Below are positions 8,065 to 10,719 of a stretch of DNA of 10,719 nt, piece after piece. The notes under the pieces were generated by a model, which was not told where the DNA came from, searched no databases, and saw nothing but the letters and a program-made list of their open reading frames with translations. The position numbers and the translations under genes were made by a program. Every line of letters starts with the position of its first letter. The first letter of the stretch is position 1. This stretch comes from Monoraphidium neglectum (lineage: Eukaryota; Chlorophyta; Chlorophyceae; Sphaeropleales; Selenastraceae): contig NW_014011918.1 in the NCBI RefSeq assembly GCF_000611645.1, positions 2,508-13,226 on the forward strand, read 5' to 3'.

Positions 8065-8081
8065 GATTCAAACCTGAGTCC
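8065..8081 (+). promoter_or_regulatory. Upstream block conserved with the frameshifted paralogue
   Basis: GATTCAAACCTGAGTCC, 64 bases before the ATG at 8145; counterpart at 6377-6393 on the minus strand. Another shared block, GTGGCTACGC, lies at 7998-8007. An AT-rich stretch just before the ATG (about 8121-8138) is not shared by the paralogue. Confidence 0.35.
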
Positions 8082-8144
8082 CGATCGGGCAGCACAAGGA
8101 CCCTCTGTCTCGAATCTAGTGAAATAATTCTGAATATCTCACAC

Positions 8145-10140
8145 ATGGCCAGTAACAGTCTTGCACCTCATGTCGGAGCGGCGGAGCAGCAGCAGCGCCC
8201 CGCTCCTGGCGGTGCTCCCCCGCCAGTGCTTGGGTTAGACATCCTGCGCCTGGTCGTGGCTCACATCAAGGATGGTCATACCAGACGCATGCTGCGGGCG
8301 TCGAGTGTAGGCCTGCGGAGCTTGGTGAACTCAACGACGACCAAGCTCGTCTTCAAAGGGTCGCGCGACGCCACCGCGGCCATGCAGCACGTCGCCGAGC
8401 GATGCGAGCAGTGGCCAAGCCTGGAGCTCGTGGTGCTGGCCGTCCCCCGCCTGGACTGCGCCAGCGCGCTGGTGCAGCTTCTGGGCGCTGTGGGCAGGTG
8501 CGGAGCCGGTGTCTGCTTGCAGGCAAGCTCGCCAACAACTCGTCACAACTGTGTGGCGGCCGCACTTGTTGCTGCACTGGACCTCATGCCCACTGTCAGG
8601 GCAAACCAAATCACTCAAAGCCTTCATGTATAACCATTCCATTCTCTGCCCCGCACGCACACGTACCGCAGGCACTGTGCTGGGTTCCAGCGGTTGTCAG
8701 CCGACAGGCTCCCAGAGCAAATTGCCATGGCCCTTGCGTCCTTCCTGGCCGCCTTGTCGACCGTCGGCTGCCTGACTCAGCTGACTTCGCTGGACCTCAA
8801 GCCACATCAGGACGCAGGAGCGCTGCTGCTCTCCCCGCTGGGCCGCCTGGCAGCGCTCACAAGCCTCCGCTTCGCCGGCTGTGCCTATGCCGCCAGCGGT
8901 CGCTGGCTGCCGCCCGGGCTTCGCAAGCTGCACCTGGCAGGCCGCAGTCGCACTTGGCCTGGGATCGGCGGCGCGTCATGGCTGGACTGCGTGGGCGCCT
9001 GCACAGGCCTGGAGTCGCTGCAGCTGCTGTGGCTGGAGGCGCGGGACCTGGGCATCAAGCCTCATTTGTACGACGGGCTGTCTGTGTTCTACGATTCTCT
9101 GAAGCAGGTGCGCTGCCTCCTGCTACGGTGCGCCTTGTGCGCGCAGGTTGCATGCTTGCCTCTGCTGTCCTTAGGTTGGCACTCGCAGTGCACTACAGCC
9201 CCATCGCCCGCCTCAGGCGTTCTCCCTGCGTGCAGCATCATTGGGACTTGTGCAGAGCAATGGCACATCTTGGCAGGCCCACGCGGCTGCAGAGGGCTCC
9301 ACAGCGCCTAACCTTCTACCACTGGGATGCCATTCGTTGCAGCTCACGCGCCTGACGGAGCTTACAGGCTGCGCCAGGGAGGCGAACGACATGCCTGATG
9401 AGAATAACGGCGACGACAGCGAAGATGAGGAGGCGGAGGCCAGGTTTTACGGCTTTGACAGCCGCAGGCTCCTTGCTGCGGCCCCCCACCTGCGGCGGCT
9501 GGCGTTTTACGTCTTTCACAAAGGCAGCTTCATGCAGCTGCGCCCCGCGGTGCAGGGCTCGCTGGGCAGCCTGCGGTCCCATGCTGCTGACCTGGAGGTG
9601 CTGGCTGTGCACGTGGTCAGCCCGGCGCCCTCCCCGCCGTCGTTCCCGCGGCTCCACACCCTGCACGCCAGCTTCTACAACCGCGACTCCTATCCCGGCG
9701 AGCCGCTGCACGCGGTGTTCCCCGCGCTGCGCGTGCTCACGCTCGGCACCCCGTGGTGCAGGTATGACGGCATCGTGGCCTGGGAGGCCGTCGCGTCCCT
9801 GACCACGCTCGAGCGGCTGTGTGTCGTGGCGGGGCCCCCGGAGTGTGCGTTGAAGCTGGAAGGCTGGCTTAACACCCTGTTGGCGTGCGGCGCGTTGCAG
9901 CGCCTGCGACTTTGCAGCGTCAAAGGGGTTAGCTTTGCGGAGCTTCTGGAGCTCTCTCGCGCGCCGCAGCTGCGGAGGATACAAGTGGAGGGCTGCACGT
10001 TTGACACAGAGCTCACGCCCCGCGCGCTTGAGGTGGCGTTGAAGGCGTGTGCGGGCCGCGAGCGCGCATTCCAAGCCATTGCGCGCGCAAACCACCCGCA
10101 CCTGTCGCCCTGCCTGCTTGACGATGACGCGTTCCACTGA
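8145..10140 (+). CDS. F-box-like / leucine-rich-repeat protein, intact paralogue
   Basis: Model: join(8145..8497, 8672..9107, 9343..10140), 1587 nt, 528 residues. Both introns are GT-AG (174 and 235 nt; phases 2 and 0), and the paralogue at 4262-6307 has the same junctions. The ATG at 8145 is chosen because MASNS is shared with the paralogue, although the frame is open further upstream. Residues about 28-75 (VLGLDILRLVVAHI, then RRMLRASSVGLRSLV) resemble an F-box: a hydrophobic helix followed by a basic/Leu helix. I cannot confirm this by eye. Residues about 125-260 and 290-500 carry irregular LRR-like units such as LTQLTSLDLK, LAALTSLRFAG, LRKLHLAG, LERLCVVAG and LQRLRLCSV. An acidic segment (about 280-297) interrupts them. 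There is no signal peptide or membrane helix. If the F-box is real the protein would be a substrate adaptor of an SCF ubiquitin ligase (family knowledge plus inference); otherwise it is a soluble LRR scaffold. Confidence 0.85.
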
Positions 10141-10719
10141 CATTGGGGCGAGGTCTAGTTTCCCTCATGCTGTTGTGTGGCTCTACGCTCTTTGTCCGCT
10201 CAGCATCATTTTTATGTTGACATCACAAATGTGCGAGGCCATCGCACTCATGTTGAGCAACGATATGGCACCCAGCAGCAGAGCAGGGCGGGTGTGTTGC
10301 ATGCCACTGTGCACGTTCGCCCCTGTAGATGCCTGATGCGTGGCCACTGCAAGGTTCTACCCCACCCCCATGCTTGCTTAGAAGAGATGTACTCTTAGGA
10401 AAGGACTCTCACCTTTGTTGTTTCGCAGGCATTTTTGACGTTTGTGCGTCGTGTGTCTTCTCTTCTTGCCATACTCAGTTGCTGATGCAAGGCACCGATT
10501 GATATAGAGGAAAGAGTTGGTTAGAATCTACTGTGGAGGGCCGATGCAGTTGTCGGCAGTTTACGCGTGCCCTGCCTGCTGGCGAGTGACACGGTGTGAC
10601 AGGGCCACCGTCACTGCCCTGTCTGCCCGATCCCTGTGCTTTGTATGGGGTCTGTAGCTGCACAGGAGCAGACAAAGGGCCTGGCTCTGAAGGGGGGGGG
10701 GTGGGTTGGCTGTCAAGCC
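10141..10719. other. Downstream region without a supported gene
   Basis: The first 50 or so bases are diverged sequence shared with the end of the frameshifted paralogue, around CCCTCATGCTGTTGT. After that nothing resembles the rest of the window. TTTCGCAG at 10421-10428 looks like a 3' splice site, but no protein-like frame follows it. An 8-bp inverted repeat, GACAGGGC (10598-10605) with GCCCTGTC (10616-10623), could form a small hairpin. A run of 10 G lies at 10692-10701. TGTAA was not seen. Confidence 0.5.

Larger units (their letters stand above)
6308..8144. other. Spacer between the head-to-head LRR paralogues
   Basis: These 1.8 kb separate the two divergent starts. Both outer edges carry related upstream sequence (6308-6476 and 7998-8144), the likely promoters and leaders. 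Between them lie repeats R2 and R3, three palindromes and a run of 12 G. An open frame exists at 7750-8127 on the plus strand, but it runs through the G tract and a palindrome and resembles nothing. The piece 7060-7340 is neither clearly repeat nor clearly coding. Confidence 0.6.
7998..10195 (+). repeat. Right arm of the large inverted duplication
   Basis: The arm contains the intact LRR gene plus about 150 bp upstream and about 50 bp downstream, all related in inverted form to about 4210-6476. Past about 10195 the flank no longer resembles R1, so the duplication breakpoint, or loss of the flank, lies there. Confidence 0.75.

Noticed and set aside
7750..8127. Open frame of 125 codons before the intact LRR gene
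   Set aside because: It runs through the poly-G tract and the 34-bp inverted repeat, ends just before the LRR start, and looks like upstream sequence.

Overview
The window looks like nuclear DNA of a green alga (Chlorophyta; inferred). It is GC-rich, and its genes are split by short introns of about 60-265 nt with donors such as GTGCGC or GTGGGG and acceptors ending CAG. The first gene is a eukaryotic DNA mismatch-repair MutL homologue. No prokaryotic operons, rRNA, tRNA or CRISPR array were seen. The usual chlorophyte poly(A) signal TGTAA was not found behind any of the four genes, so the exact lineage is left open.

Layout. (1) 1-1826, plus strand: the 3' part of a PMS2-type MutL gene (plant PMS1), four exons, carrying the metal-binding endonuclease motifs of the C-terminal domain. 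(2) 2191-3544, minus strand: a small intron-rich gene for an unrecognised protein of about 167 aa with a strongly acidic tail; it converges on the PMS2 gene. (3) 4262-6307, minus strand: an F-box-like/leucine-rich-repeat gene with a one-base insertion in exon 1, probably a pseudogene or a shortened allele. (4) 8145-10140, plus strand: its intact paralogue, three exons, 528 aa. (5) 10141-10719: downstream sequence with no gene I can support.

The right-hand two thirds is best read as a large diverged inverted duplication. The arms run from about 4210 to 6476 and from about 7998 to 10195, around a spacer of about 1.5 kb. The two paralogues are head to head and share intron positions and phases, exon 2 length (436 nt), intron 1 length (174 nt) and about 150 bp of upstream sequence. 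The spacer holds two decayed repeats (R2, R3) related to the 3' end and flank of gene 3 (R1), which suggests that further copies were lost. It also holds three palindromes, one of them a perfect 20-bp palindrome close to the symmetry axis, and a run of 12 G.

The genes do not form an evident pathway. PMS2 acts in nuclear mismatch repair. The LRR pair looks like a lineage-specific, locally duplicating family, perhaps substrate adaptors if the N-terminal segment is a true F-box (inference). I did not find a convincing new multi-gene system; the most informative feature is the birth-and-decay history of the LRR family.
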